Source: Bacteroidales bacterium
GTDB lineage: Bacteria; Bacteroidota; Bacteroidia; Bacteroidales; UBA932
Reading direction: 5' to 3'
Assembly (NCBI GenBank): GCA_024401895.1
Contig: JAKSKE010000016.1
Location: forward strand, 1-35,392
DNA: 35,392 nt
Shown: piece by piece, positions 24,894 to 32,446 of the stretch
Numbering within the stretch: the first letter of the stretch is position 1
How the letters are laid out: the number at the start of each line of letters is the position of its first letter
Notes under the pieces: generated by a model
What the model saw: only the letters and a program-made list of their open reading frames with translations
Told to the model about the DNA's origin: nothing
Databases searched by the model: none
Program-made: the position numbers and the translations under genes

Positions 24894-27731
24894 CTATTTC
24901 TTCTCGGCCTTTTCCCTTACTCTGATAGCCTTGTTGCGTTTGAAGATATAAGGCAGAATTTCTCCGAACTTGTCTTCGGAAACGGTAAGTTTGCTGGCTT
25001 CGGGCAGGTCCCTGTACAGATGTATAGCGTCAAATCCGCACTTGGTGGTACAGATTCCGCAGCCGATGCACTTGTTGGGGTCCACTACCGATGCACCGCA
25101 GGACAGGCAGCGGGAAGTCTCTTTCCTCACCTGAGCCTCGGTCAGAGTCTTGTGATAGTCGCGGAACGGGTCGGTCTGGGTTTCAACTCCGGCCTCCTGG
25201 CGTGAAGAATTGTCATACGAAGGAACCACAATCTGAGACTTGTCAAGTTCTATGAAGTCCCGGCGGTTGCGTCCTATTGTCATATGTCCGTGCTGAACGA
25301 AGCGATGAAGCGATTCGGCGGCTTCCTTTCCGGCGGCAATGGCATCAATGGCGAACTTGGGGCCGGTGTAGCAGTCCCCACCCACGAATATGTCTTCCTG
25401 GGCAGTCTGATAGGTAAGCTTGTCGGCTACGGGGTAAACTCCACGGAAGAATTCAACCTTGGTATCCTTGAGCAGGCCGTCCAGTACGACAGTCTGTCCA
25501 ATGGCGAATATTACCATATCGGCATCGAGGGTAAGCAGGTCAGATTCATCGTATTTGGGAGCGAAACGGTGCTCCGAGTCAAATACCGAAGTACATTTCT
25601 TGAATACAATCTGTTTTGCAGCTCCGCCGCCCAGGACTTCCTTGGGTCCCCATCCGTACCTGAAGATAACGTTGTCTTCCAGCGCTTCGCGTCTCTCTTC
25701 GGGCGATGCAGGCATAATATCCTCTGTCTCAAGGGAAGCCATTGTAACGCTCCGGGCTCCGCTGCGTTTTGCGACACGGGCCGCATCTATGGCCACATTG
25801 CCTCCGCCCACAACAATCACGTTGCCCTCGACCTTGGTCTTGCCGGTATTGGCGGCGTGCAGGAAATCTATTGCAGTGGTTACTCCGCCCATCTGCTCAC
25901 CGGGAATTCCGGGAAGACGGCCTGCACTGCAGCCGACAGCTACATAGAATGCCTTGTACCCCTGCTCGCGCAACTGGGCTATGGTAATGTCCTTGCCTAC
26001 CTGCACTCCGGTTTTTATCTCTACGCCAATCTCTCTCATTATATCGATTTCGGCGGCAATGACGTCTTTCTCGAGCTTGAAGGAAGGTATGCCGTAGCGC
26101 AGCATTCCGCCAGGCTCCTCATTCTTTTCAAAAACCGTTGGATTGTAGCCCATAGTGGCCAGATAATATGCGCAGGACAGACCTGCAGGGCCGCCTCCTA
26201 TGATTGCTATCTTTTCCTTCCATCTTCCACGGTTCGAGGCAATCACTGTTTCGGGAACGAACCGGGTCCGGGCGTTCAGATCCTGCTCGGCTATGAACTT
26301 CTTGACTGCGTCTATGGCGATTGGCTTGTCTATGGTGCCGCGTGTGCAGGCATCCTCGCACCTGCGATTACATATTCGTCCGCACACGGCCGGGAACGGA
26401 TTCTCCCGTTTGATAAGCTCCAGAGCCTCTTTATACTTGCCTTCCGCGGCCTTTTTCAAATAGCCCTGAACAGCGATGTGGGCGGGACAGGCGGTCTTGC
26501 AGGGTGCCGTACCCGTAGGATAGCAGTTGATGCGGTTCTTGTCGCGGTAATCTTCGTCCCATTTCTCGACTCCCCATTTGTGGTCGTCGGGAAGTTCGTG
26601 CTTGGGATACTGTATTTCTCCCTGTACGGTGCAGAGTTTCTGGCCCAGTTTCACTGCGCCTGCAGGACAATATTCCACACATCGGCCGCAGGCCACACAT
26701 TTGTCCTTCTCTACCTTCGCAACGTAGGCACTGCGCGACAGGTTAGGGGTATTGAACAGCTGGGAAGTGCGCAATGCGTTGCATATCTTAACGTTGCAGT
26801 TGCAGATGGCAAATATTTTACCCTCGCCGTCAATATTGGTTATCTGATGCACGTAGCCGTTGTCCTCGGCCCGCTTGAAGATTTCCATCGCCTCTTCGTA
26901 GGTAATGTCGCGGCCTCGGCCGGTCTCACGGCAGTAATCGGCCATATCACCCACGCTGATACACCAGTCGTGGAAGTCGTCGGCGCAGCCCTCTTCCAGT
27001 TTCTTCCGCCCATAGCGGCAGGAGCAGATGGCGGCGCCTATGTGTCCCTCGTAGCGTTTCAACCAATATGAAATATGCTCGATATCAATCGACTGACTCT
27101 CCATAGATATGGCTTTCTCTACCGGTATTACGTGCATTCCTATACCGGCACCTCCCAAAGGCACCATAGGCGTAATTTTTTCCAACGGGAGGAAGGTCAT
27201 ACGCTCGAAGAACATTGCCAGCTCGGGATGACGGTCCATAAGTTCGGTGTTCATATTTGTGTATTCGGCCGAACCGGGCACGAACAGAGGAACCCAGTAT
27301 TCCCTGTCTTCCCTGTTATAGGCAGCCCCCTTTACAGGGCCGTCTTTGGTGTATTTGTCGCCGTAATCATATTCCAGCATTCCAAAATAGGCAAGTTTGT
27401 CCAGCAGTGCGTCAAACTCCTCGTCGGTTCCGGTATAATGCTTTTCGTGATTCCATTCTACGAGCATTTTATAGGGGCGATGCTCGCGTACGCGCATAAA
27501 TTTCTTTGAAACCACATCCAGAAGCAGATCCAGGGCCGCTTCTCTGGTAACAGTATCCATTTCATCCTCGAATATACAGGCCAGGCCCCAGTATTCAGGG
27601 TCGTCGGTGGTAATTCCCTTGACTTTGCCCGGGACTCTGTCTGTTACTTTTCTTACGAATTTCAGGAGTTTTTTGTTGGGATTCTTGTCTCCTTTGTGAG
27701 CGGGGACGAATTTATCGGATATTGCCGGCAT
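24894..27731 (-). CDS. FAD-dependent oxidoreductase with multiple Fe-S clusters (GltD-like)
   Basis: This is a 945-residue multidomain protein. Residues 1 to about 335 form an N-terminal region of unclear function (starting MPAISDKFVPAHKGDKNPNK), with Cys motifs near CSCRYGRKKLEEGC and ICNCNVKIC. A single [4Fe-4S] motif follows (CVACGRCVEYCP, about 345-355). Then comes a glutamate-synthase small-subunit-like half: the Fe-S helical domain (CKTACPAHIAVQGYL, about 409), FAD fold (IGGGPAGLSCAYYLATMG, about 510), a second Rossmann fold (VVGGGNVAIDAARVAKRSGA, about 637) and GGDCYTGPKFAIDAIAAGKE. A C-terminal pair of Cys motifs follows (CLSCG at about 875 and CIGCGICTTKCGF at about 890). It should transfer electrons between NAD(P)H and ferredoxin-like carriers. 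Similar modules occur in NfnB and sulfide dehydrogenase. The physiological partner is not shown. Confidence 0.82.
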   Translation of the reverse strand: MPAISDKFVPAHKGDKNPNKKLLKFVRKVTDRVPGKVKGITTDDPEYWGLACIFEDEMDTVTREAALDLLLDVVSKKFMRVREHRPYKMLVEWNHEKHYTGTDEEFDALLDKLAYFGMLEYDYGDKYTKDGPVKGAAYNREDREYWVPLFVPGSAEYTNMNTELMDRHPELAMFFERMTFLPLEKITPMVPLGGAGIGMHVIPVEKAISMESQSIDIEHISYWLKRYEGHIGAAICSCRYGRKKLEEGCADDFHDWCISVGDMADYCRETGRGRDITYEEAMEIFKRAEDNGYVHQITNIDGEGKIFAICNCNVKICNALRTSQLFNTPNLSRSAYVAKVEKDKCVACGRCVEYCPAGAVKLGQKLCTVQGEIQYPKHELPDDHKWGVEKWDEDYRDKNRINCYPTGTAPCKTACPAHIAVQGYLKKAAEGKYKEALELIKRENPFPAVCGRICNRRCEDACTRGTIDKPIAIDAVKKFIAEQDLNARTRFVPETVIASNRGRWKEKIAIIGGGPAGLSCAYYLATMGYNPTVFEKNEEPGGMLRYGIPSFKLEKDVIAAEIDIMREIGVEIKTGVQVGKDITIAQLREQGYKAFYVAVGCSAGRLPGIPGEQMGGVTTAIDFLHAANTGKTKVEGNVIVVGGGNVAIDAARVAKRSGARSVTMASLETEDIMPASPEERREALEDNVIFRYGWGPKEVLGGGAAKQIVFKKCTSVFDSEHRFAPKYDESDLLTLDADMVIFAIGQTVVLDGLLKDTKVEFFRGVYPVADKLTYQTAQEDIFVGGDCYTGPKFAIDAIAAGKEAAESLHRFVQHGHMTIGRNRRDFIELDKSQIVVPSYDNSSRQEAGVETQTDPFRDYHKTLTEAQVRKETSRCLSCGASVVDPNKCIGCGICTTKCGFDAIHLYRDLPEASKLTVSEDKFGEILPYIFKRNKAIRVREKAEKK

Positions 27732-27969
27732 AGTTAATTATATTGATTGATTTGGCAAAATAATAATTTTTTCTGTACTTCGCAATGATGTACCAAGGCC
27801 GGCGGAATTTTCTTCTTCCTGGCCCTTCCTTTGGCACTTACCGCTTATTTCATTTCCATTGCCATAGGCGCCGAAGTCAAATAGCATCCAAGTTTTCACT
27901 ACAATACAGAAATCCCGGATACCCTATGTGGCATTCCGGGATTTTTAATGATTAAATTTTTACAAAAAT
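27732..27969. other. Gene-poor stretch with a hydrophobic coding remnant and terminator
   Basis: This gap lies between the oxidoreductase start and the tRNA-Asn promoter. The plus strand from 27795 to the TAG at 27884 reads as a membrane-helix-like tail (KAGGIFFFLALPLALTAYF then ISIAIGAEVK), but the frame is closed by TGA at 27789-27791 and has no start codon, so it looks like the end of a lost small gene or a chance frame. The terminator hairpin at 27910-27946 follows on the same strand, which would fit a former transcript. I see no other gene here. Confidence 0.35.
27910..27946 (+). terminator. Terminator hairpin upstream of tRNA-Asn
   Basis: AAATCCCGGA (27910-27919) pairs perfectly with TCCGGGATTT (27935-27944), with a 15-nt loop and a T run extending to 27946. 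No intact gene precedes it on the plus strand; it can also act on the minus strand. Confidence 0.65.
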
Positions 27970-27970
27970 T

Positions 27971-28000
27971 TTGCTAATTGTAGTTTTTATAGTATCTTTG
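27971..28000 (+). promoter_or_regulatory. Promoter of tRNA-Asn
   Basis: TTG at 27971-27973, then 19 bases, then TATCTTTG at 27993-28000. This is a full match to TTG-N19-TAnnTTTG, 31 bases before the mature 5' end of the tRNA. Confidence 0.75.
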
Positions 28001-28031
28001 TCATCCCAAAGCAAAAGCGGCGGAAACATAT

Positions 28032-28108
28032 TCCTCTTTAGCTCAGTTGGTTAGAGCACCTGACTGTTAATCAGGGGGTCCTAGGTTCAAGTCCTAGAAG
28101 GGGAGCCA
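28032..28108 (+). tRNA. tRNA-Asn (GTT), CCA encoded
   Basis: A full cloverleaf can be drawn. The acceptor stem is TCCTCTT (28032-28038) with AAGGGGA (28098-28104), allowing one G-T pair. T8-A9 follow, then a D arm (GCTC/GAGC). The anticodon arm is CCTGA/TCAGG with loop CTGTTAA, so the anticodon is GTT, which reads AAC and AAU. The T arm is CTAGG/CCTAG with loop TTCAAGT. Discriminator G is at 28105 and CCA at 28106-28108. It has its own promoter and terminator. tRNA 3' ends are common integration sites, and accessory-looking DNA starts directly downstream. Confidence 0.97.
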
Positions 28109-28117
28109 CTGAAAAAC

Positions 28118-28150
28118 AAGCACTTACAGAGATGTAGGTGCTTTTCTTTT
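28118..28150 (+). terminator. Terminator of the tRNA-Asn transcript
   Basis: AAGCACTTACA (28118-28128) and TGTAGGTGCTT (28133-28143) pair along 11 positions (one G-T) around a GAGA tetraloop, followed by TTCTTTTTT. It lies 10 bases after the tRNA CCA end. Confidence 0.82.
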
Positions 28151-28155
28151 TTACA

Positions 28156-28842
28156 CTAAGGACTAACATAAGGACTAACATTTTTATCCAGCCACTTTTC
28201 AACATCCTTGGCGTTAAACGTCAATTTCTTACACGGGCCACTATTACCCAAAGGGAAATCATTCCTAATACGCCATTGCCTGTCTTTTATGTTATTCTTA
28301 GGTAGTTTAAATCTCTTACATACCTCATCAAGAGTTAGCCAATCAGAGTTAATAACCTTCTCCACTGTTTCCTCACCCCTTCTTTCTTCCTGTTTATCAA
28401 CCTTCGGAATATCATCTCCACACAATGACATCAGGAACGTCTTGACTTCTGACAAATAATACCTTTGCACCCCAACCATTTCATTGAGGAATCTTGCCTC
28501 CTTAATTGATTTGAGCAATGAAACGTTCCTCCCAGGAATATAATCACGTTCCATTGACTCAATAGTATCATTATCAGGAATGTCGTAGTATTGGTTTTCA
28601 ATTTTTATACAATCCCCTAAGATGGCTTTTATTACAGAACTATCAACGGATTGAATTAATGCTAGAATGGAAGATTTAAATTCCGCAAGCCCTTTTTCCA
28701 ATTTCTTTTGGTACGAAGCCGAACTCTGTGAATATGATATTCCGTTATACTGGAACTGTTCAAGAGGTTGCGCATCTACTGATGGAGTATATTCACATCT
28801 TGAAAGCTCACGCAAATAATCATATATTGGCTTGGTATCCAT
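28156..28842 (-). CDS. Helix-turn-helix domain protein of unknown function
   Basis: This is a protein of about 228 residues starting at the ATG at 28842 (MDTKPIYDYLRELSRCEYTP); an in-frame TTG at 28863 is a poorer start. The middle is largely helical and Asp/Ser-rich, with no family I recognise. The C terminus, from about residue 165, looks like an excisionase/MerR-type winged helix: WLTLDEVCKRFKLPKNN, then a basic stretch IKDRQWRIRN, and the beta hairpin LTFNAKDVEKWLDKNV. Such proteins often accompany mobile elements. It is the first gene after tRNA-Asn and faces it. No integrase is next to it. The last codons lie in a 12-bp tandem repeat, giving the repeated tail VSPYVSP. Confidence 0.6.
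   Translation of the reverse strand: MDTKPIYDYLRELSRCEYTPSVDAQPLEQFQYNGISYSQSSASYQKKLEKGLAEFKSSILALIQSVDSSVIKAILGDCIKIENQYYDIPDNDTIESMERDYIPGRNVSLLKSIKEARFLNEMVGVQRYYLSEVKTFLMSLCGDDIPKVDKQEERRGEETVEKVINSDWLTLDEVCKRFKLPKNNIKDRQWRIRNDFPLGNSGPCKKLTFNAKDVEKWLDKNVSPYVSP
28157..28180. repeat. Tandem 12-bp direct repeat near the tRNA-Asn end
   Basis: TAAGGACTAACA occurs twice in immediate succession (28157-28168 and 28169-28180), 49 bases after the tRNA gene. It is shared with the coding end of the HTH gene. Short direct repeats near a tRNA 3' end can be arm-type integrase sites, but the position could equally be chance duplication. Confidence 0.55.
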
Positions 28843-28860
28843 TTCAATTAGTGATTTGTA

Positions 28861-28868
28861 CAAAGGTA
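28861..28868 (-). promoter_or_regulatory. -7 element for the HTH gene
   Basis: The minus strand reads TACCTTTG, a TAnnTTTG match, ending 18 bases before the ATG at 28842. A good TTG at the right spacing is not evident. Confidence 0.4.
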
Positions 28869-29274
28869 TATATTAACCGCAAATATCCCTAATGAAAATG
28901 ATGTCTCCCCCTCAAATTTGCATTTTATAGTTAGTTCTATTTCCGCATCTTAAAACGGCGTTTTCCCCCAATAGGATGCTGTGTATGCCATAAAAATCTT
29001 TCTCCTGCTGGTAGGAAAATTCAAGATACCCTACTCCCACTCCCTGGGTATCAAAAAAATCGTAAACCCTCCTGAGATTTACAGGCCCACCACCTTAGTT
29101 AATGTGGGTGCACAATTGCTCGTGATAAATTCAACCCAGATTTTCGTCCAGAAAACAAATGCTCGATAAAATTTTTACCAGAAATTTTCCAACATTTTTT
29201 GGCAACCAATCCTACCAAATACTGTTAGCGGACTATTTATTTATAGTAAAATAACAAACTTAATAGTCAAAGAT
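28869..29274. other. AT-rich intergenic stretch
   Basis: About 400 bases between the HTH gene and the small plus-strand gene, with no convincing gene. A GTG-started 62-codon frame (28981-29169) has neither a recognisable family nor a promoter. The end of the stretch contains the inverted repeat GACTATT (29231-29237) / AATAGTC (29262-29268) just before the next ATG, which could be an operator. Confidence 0.4.
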
Positions 29275-29460
29275 ATGTACAGTAGAACACAACCAGACAC
29301 GGTTAAGCAGAAAATAAGTCAGTCAATGAAAGCCGTTCACGCGCATCGTTCAGAGCAAGAGAAAGAAGCCATCAGGCAGAAACAAAGCCAGACGATGAAG
29401 AAAATTTGGAGTGAGGTTCCAAAAGCCACCATTGATGACATTCTGGAAGAGGAAGAGTAA
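29275..29460 (+). CDS. Small protein of 61 residues, NUMOD3-like motif
   Basis: A complete short gene starting MYSRTQPDTVKQKISQSMKA and ending in an acidic DILEEEE tail. The two similar segments, TVKQKISQSMKAVH and AIRQKQSQTMKKIW, resemble the NUMOD3 DNA-binding motif that occurs beside homing-endonuclease domains, but no nuclease domain follows. It is charged and helical. An inverted repeat (29231-29268) lies immediately before the ATG, and a terminator directly follows, which argues for a real transcript. The function is unknown; a mobile-element accessory protein is the likeliest reading. Confidence 0.55.
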   Translation: MYSRTQPDTVKQKISQSMKAVHAHRSEQEKEAIRQKQSQTMKKIWSEVPKATIDDILEEEE

Positions 29461-29463
29461 GAA

Positions 29464-29492
29464 AAAGGCTCCCCGATGAAGGGAGCCAAATT
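29464..29492. terminator. Bidirectional terminator
   Basis: GGCTCCC (29467-29473) and GGGAGCC (29481-29487) form a perfect 7-bp stem with a 7-nt loop. An A tract lies on the left and ATTTT on the right, so it can stop the small gene from the left and the lipoprotein operon from the right. Confidence 0.8.
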
Positions 29493-30017
29493 TTACTTTA
29501 CGCGCGAGAAATATATTTTTATTTCCTCGTAAAAATAATCTCCATTTCCTGCTTTTCCCACGGGTATTTTCTCATCACCTTTATAATACCAGAAGTTACT
29601 GGGACTATATTCCCCGTCACAGTAAATTTGCGTTCCCTTATACATAGCCGCTTTGTATTCTTTATCCAAAGCCTTATACAACTCCATTTTTCTAGATAGA
29701 GTCAAGATTTTTGAAGATAGAAAAATTTCAAACTGCATACCCCCAAAACTCAACACCTTCATTTTTTCGTCATATTGATAGCGCATGGTAGGGACATTCC
29801 CATTACTATTGAGAGTTAGAATGTTATCATCGTAAAATGTCAATCTTATTTCTTCCTGATTTTCAGAGCCAACAACTGACCCTTGAAAGATATTTTCTCT
29901 TTTTGTGGATTGCCACTCTCCAATGATGCTTCCTGAACTTCCGTTGTTCTCCTTGTTGCAGGAACACAATATGTTCAAACCAAGCAGGAGCATTGCTGCA
30001 TAAAGAATCTTTTTCAT
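29493..30017 (-). CDS. Small lipocalin-like lipoprotein (copy 2)
   Basis: This is a 174-residue protein starting at the ATG at 30017 (MKKILYAAMLLLGLNILCSC). The lipobox LCSC makes Cys20 the lipidated residue. Next to it NKENN could serve as a short surface-export signal. The mature start, GSIIGEWQSTKRENIF, is the lipocalin/DUF4488-like beta-barrel opening. It continues with ILTLNSNGN, and an FWYYKGDEKIPVG ending. It is the second member of a duplicated pair and is related to the gene at 31909-32442 (near-identical signal, about 136 of 147 bases matching at the 5' end), but the middle differs more. It is last in the operon, 31 bases after the 614-residue gene. Confidence 0.78.
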   Translation of the reverse strand: MKKILYAAMLLLGLNILCSCNKENNGSSGSIIGEWQSTKRENIFQGSVVGSENQEEIRLTFYDDNILTLNSNGNVPTMRYQYDEKMKVLSFGGMQFEIFLSSKILTLSRKMELYKALDKEYKAAMYKGTQIYCDGEYSPSNFWYYKGDEKIPVGKAGNGDYFYEEIKIYFSRVK

Positions 30018-30048
30018 ATTGTTTCGAAATGAGGTGTCAAAAACCATA

Positions 30049-31893
30049 TTATTCTATACTTCTAACACTTACGGTGAAAGTCCCCCTAGGCAAGCCTTCA
30101 GGAGTGCTTTTCCAATTATCTGGATAATAAAATTTGAGATAACCTTTATTCGTGTTTAAAAAAGTATGAGTTGTAAACTCAGACCCGTTATTTGATAGGG
30201 CAACAGTTCCTGAGCCTATAAGTGTGAAAGACCCATTATAGCACTCCCATCTAATGGCTCTTGATGTTCCAGAATAATTATCTCCTGCATATTTCAGATT
30301 TATTGTGATGTTCTGAGCACCATACGAAATGGCAGGGTTGTTAAAACAGAAGACATCCACATCAGATGTTGACGAAAGAGAGAAATCCAGACTCTTCCCT
30401 TTTTGAATTTCATTTGCATATGGGAAATCATTGTTGGGCTCCGTTTCGGAATATCCTTTAACGACTTCGACAAATACCCCACTATCGTCATTCTTATAAA
30501 TTCCGTGATTGTTTGCTGGAGAAATGATGATGGTGCCTGTCTTTACACCCGTAATAACTCCATTTGCATCGATTGAAATAACGGATGGCTCATCGACAAT
30601 AGTATATACATTGCCTCTTAATTCTTTCATTTTTAAGGCTGCCAAATTATAAAACAGGCCTTCTAAAATGTATGGATTACAAGTCCAGTGCAACTGATAT
30701 GAATCATTTATCGCAACCGTAATTTTTGGATAACCAAACGATTCTACTCCAGTGTTTTCGGTAAATGAGAAATTAGTAACGCACGTTTCAATCTCATCCG
30801 ATGCCGATAACCCACTCTTTCTATCAGTCAAAGTAATCTTGGCTTTACCAAACCCAGTAGTGTAGAAAGAGCAGTAGGTATCTGACTCGGGGCTTAGTGT
30901 TGCAATCTCAGGATTATCAATCGTCCATTCCAAATCCACATCAGCATTTGATGGAGAGATTGAGGCAGTATAATAGTATTGTTTCCCAATGTATATACTA
31001 ATTCCGTATGTTCCTGATTGGTTATGGAAAGAAATACTCAAATTCTGGGCAAGAGGTTTTGCCTTAACGGTTACCGCACACTCGGCAGTCTTGCCGCCAT
31101 CATCTGTCTTGACTGTAATGATGGCAGTTCCAGCCTTGATTGCAGTCACCTTGCCGTCTTTCACCGTAGCAATTTCTTCATCGCTGCTGCTCCACACAAT
31201 GCTCTTGTTTGTGGCATTGTCAGGCTTCACGGTGGCGGTGAGCGTCAACTCATCTCCCTCCGTAAGTTCCACTTCGGTCTTGTCCAAGGACACGGACTCC
31301 ACTGGGTAGAGCTTCTCTTTCACTGTAACCGCACACTCAGCGGTCATGCCGCCATCAACGGTTTTGACCGTAATCTTTGCTGTACCAGCCTTCACCGCAG
31401 TCACCTTGCCATCCTTTACGCTGGCTACCTTCTCATCGCTGCTGCACCACTCTACGTCCTTGTTTGAGGCATTGTCAGGCTTCACGGTGGCGGTGAGCGT
31501 CAACTCATCACCCTCCGTAAGTTCCACTTCGGTCTTGTCCAAGGACACGGACTCCACAGGGATTTCTTTCGCCTTGACTTCCACCTGGCAAGTTGCTGTT
31601 TTCCCTCCATCATCTGATGTTACAGTAATTGTTGCTACTCCTGACCTCACCGCAGTCACTGTGCCATTGTTGACAGTGGCAACATCTGAATTGCTGGTTG
31701 ACCAATGAACTGTTTTATTCTCAGCGTTACTTGGAGTTACAGTGGCTGACAATGTCGCTGTTTCGCCTTCTATGAGGCTTAATGAAGTCGAGTTAAGAAC
31801 AACAGCTGAAACTTTAATCGTCTCAGGTTCTTTCTGACATCCAGCAAGGCTCATTACAAGAAGAAACATCAACGCATAAAATACTCTTTTCAT
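30049..31893 (-). CDS. BIG2-domain surface lipoprotein with PPC-like C terminus
   Basis: This is a 614-residue protein with a lipobox signal (MKRVFYALMFLLVMSLAGC, lipid on Cys19) followed by QKEPE, resembling the Bacteroidota surface-export signal. Three BIG2 Ig-like domains follow (about 28-105, 110-190, 193-272); each ends in an ITV-like strand, for example GVATITVTSDDGGKTATC. Two less regular Ig-like segments (about 280-470) come next. The last about 140 residues start SETEPNNDFPYANEIQKGKS and contain TSDVDVFCF, resembling the PPC (pre-peptidase C-terminal) domain. It is probably an adhesin or glycan-binding protein. The first 243 bases are identical to those of the 831-residue gene. Confidence 0.85.
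   Translation of the reverse strand: MKRVFYALMFLLVMSLAGCQKEPETIKVSAVVLNSTSLSLIEGETATLSATVTPSNAENKTVHWSTSNSDVATVNNGTVTAVRSGVATITVTSDDGGKTATCQVEVKAKEIPVESVSLDKTEVELTEGDELTLTATVKPDNASNKDVEWCSSDEKVASVKDGKVTAVKAGTAKITVKTVDGGMTAECAVTVKEKLYPVESVSLDKTEVELTEGDELTLTATVKPDNATNKSIVWSSSDEEIATVKDGKVTAIKAGTAIITVKTDDGGKTAECAVTVKAKPLAQNLSISFHNQSGTYGISIYIGKQYYYTASISPSNADVDLEWTIDNPEIATLSPESDTYCSFYTTGFGKAKITLTDRKSGLSASDEIETCVTNFSFTENTGVESFGYPKITVAINDSYQLHWTCNPYILEGLFYNLAALKMKELRGNVYTIVDEPSVISIDANGVITGVKTGTIIISPANNHGIYKNDDSGVFVEVVKGYSETEPNNDFPYANEIQKGKSLDFSLSSTSDVDVFCFNNPAISYGAQNITINLKYAGDNYSGTSRAIRWECYNGSFTLIGSGTVALSNNGSEFTTHTFLNTNKGYLKFYYPDNWKSTPEGLPRGTFTVSVRSIE
31651..31893 (-). repeat. 243-bp exact duplicate, copy in the 614-residue gene
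   Basis: Bases 31651-31893 are identical to 34700-34942, by letter-by-letter reading. The block covers the signal peptide and most of the first BIG2 domain. The neighbouring sequence diverges immediately after. Confidence 0.9.
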
Positions 31894-31908
31894 ATCATTT
31901 CTAAATTT

Positions 31909-32442
31909 TTACTTCACACGCGAGAAATATTCTTTTACTTCGTCGTAAAAATAATCTTCTACTTGTGGTCTCTGCACGGGTATCTTCTCATCACCTCTAT
32001 AATACCAAAAGTTATCGGGATAATGTTCCCTGTCACAGTAAATTTCCGTTCCCTTATACATAGTCGCTTTGTATTCTTCATCTGGTGGACCCATAAACCA
32101 ATCCACTTTATCTGTGAGAACCATAGTAGATGAAGAGAGATTAATCTCCCATTGCTGTCCTAAAATAGTCAGCTGCCCCAATTTTGTGTCATACAAATAA
32201 GGTAGATAATAACCCTCCCCCGAATGAGGGTCCGTCATCATCACATTACCATCATTGTGAAAATCATATCTCACCCAATCCTCATAAGATGAGTTAACGA
32301 CTGACCCTTGAAAGATGGCTTCACTTTTTGTGGGTTGCCACTCCCCAATGATGCTTCCTGAACTTCCGTTGTTCTCCTTGTTGCAGGAACACAATATGCT
32401 CAACCCAAGCAGGAGCATTGCTGCGTAAAAAATCTTTTTCAT
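31909..32442 (-). CDS. Small lipocalin-like lipoprotein (copy 1)
   Basis: This is a 177-residue lipoprotein, MKKIFYAAMLLLGLSILCSC, lipidated at Cys20. The mature start GSIIGEWQPTKSEAIFQGSV resembles lipocalin-like barrels. The C terminus holds FWYYRGDEKIPVQRP and ends SRVK. Its paralog at 29493-30017 shares the signal, the SIIGEW block and the MYKGT(E/Q)IYCD ... FWYY(R/K)GDEKIPV region, but the central strands differ. It begins 4 bases after the 831-residue BIG2/FISUMP gene and ends 15 bases before the next large gene. Each large lipoprotein thus has a small companion; I infer they act together at the surface. Confidence 0.78.
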   Translation of the reverse strand: MKKIFYAAMLLLGLSILCSCNKENNGSSGSIIGEWQPTKSEAIFQGSVVNSSYEDWVRYDFHNDGNVMMTDPHSGEGYYLPYLYDTKLGQLTILGQQWEINLSSSTMVLTDKVDWFMGPPDEEYKATMYKGTEIYCDREHYPDNFWYYRGDEKIPVQRPQVEDYFYDEVKEYFSRVK

Positions 32443-32446
32443 AATA

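Noticed and set aside
25284-27071. 595-codon plus-strand frame inside the oxidoreductase gene
   Set aside because: It shadows a GC-rich, codon-biased real gene with clear cofactor motifs on the other strand.
28981-29169. 62-codon frame starting at GTG
   Set aside because: AT-rich, no family, no promoter or start context; likely chance.
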